Part shown: one piece after another, positions 5,213-5,322 of the stretch
Layout of the letters: each line of letters begins with the position of its first letter
Numbering within the stretch: the first letter of the stretch is position 1
From: Elusimicrobiota bacterium
Lineage (GTDB): Bacteria; RUG730
DNA: 5,322 bases
Assembly: GCA_031259185.1 (NCBI GenBank)
Contig: JAIRLV010000194.1
Span: 1 to 5,322, forward strand
Direction of reading: 5' to 3'
Position numbers and translations under genes: made by a program
Notes under the pieces: generated by a model
Databases searched by the model: none
The model's input: only the letters and a program-made list of their open reading frames with translations
Told to the model about the DNA's origin: nothing

Positions 5213-5322
5213 TAAATCAAATTAAATTGTTCGCAAATAAGAGGAACATATTATATGGAATAAGAGAATTTTTAGAATCAGGCGAAGTGGCATTTACATA
5301 AATTTACATGGTATATCCCAAA

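Larger units (their letters stand above)
4761..5322. other. Gene-free region upstream of queH
   Basis: No supported gene on either strand. The part next to queH presumably carries its promoter; a TATAAT on the minus strand at 4817-4822 is the best -10 candidate, giving a leader of about 60 bases, but no good -35 accompanies it. The right part holds a 60-bp pentamer repeat (5153-5212). Short open stretches, such as the one ending with TAA at 5299, could be remains of decayed genes but were not recognised. Confidence 0.6.

Noticed and set aside
5191-5301. Plus-strand 36-codon tail ending GEVAFT
   Set aside because: It opens inside the pentamer repeat, has no start, and matches no family I know. 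It could be a gene remnant but cannot be supported.

Overview
The window is very AT-rich bacterial DNA with only about 60% of its length in recognisable genes. All supported genes lie on the minus strand: a short-form epoxyqueuosine reductase (queH), an LL-diaminopimelate aminotransferase-type enzyme (dapL), a small exported TPR-like protein, a tRNA-Leu(UAG) and an abortive-infection family protein with an Abi_C domain. Standard stop usage, the encoded CCA on the tRNA, Shine-Dalgarno sites and -10/-35 boxes point to an ordinary bacterium. The low coding density, start codons followed at once by stops, and strong AT bias would fit a host-associated lineage undergoing genome reduction (an Elusimicrobia/Endomicrobium-like organism is one guess). 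The sequence alone does not fix the taxon.

Layout in plus-strand coordinates: 1-640 is AT-rich and has no gene, but holds a 22-bp palindrome, a perfect 11-bp tandem repeat beside an extended -10 box, and a hairpin with a T tract. 640-1060 is visibly richer in G+C, non-coding, and packed with inverted repeats, including a perfect 27-bp pair. 1111-2106 is the abi gene, also richer in G+C than its neighbours. 2180-2263 is tRNA-Leu. 2383-2772 is the TPR-like gene with a good promoter at 2841-2869. 2935-4098 (dapL) and 4167-4751 (queH) read in the same direction 68 bp apart and may form an operon. 4761-5322 has no supported gene and holds a 12-copy pentamer repeat.

queH (queuosine in tRNA), dapL (lysine/peptidoglycan precursor) and tRNA-Leu are housekeeping. 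The abi gene and the hairpin-rich block sit directly 3' of the tRNA gene, differ in base composition, and look like one acquired accessory segment. The most interesting part is 640-2180: a predicted defence protein with an unrecognised N-terminal half, next to a cluster of strong hairpins that may be a structured RNA or the remains of a mobile element. This is inference; no integrase, transposase or reverse transcriptase is visible here.
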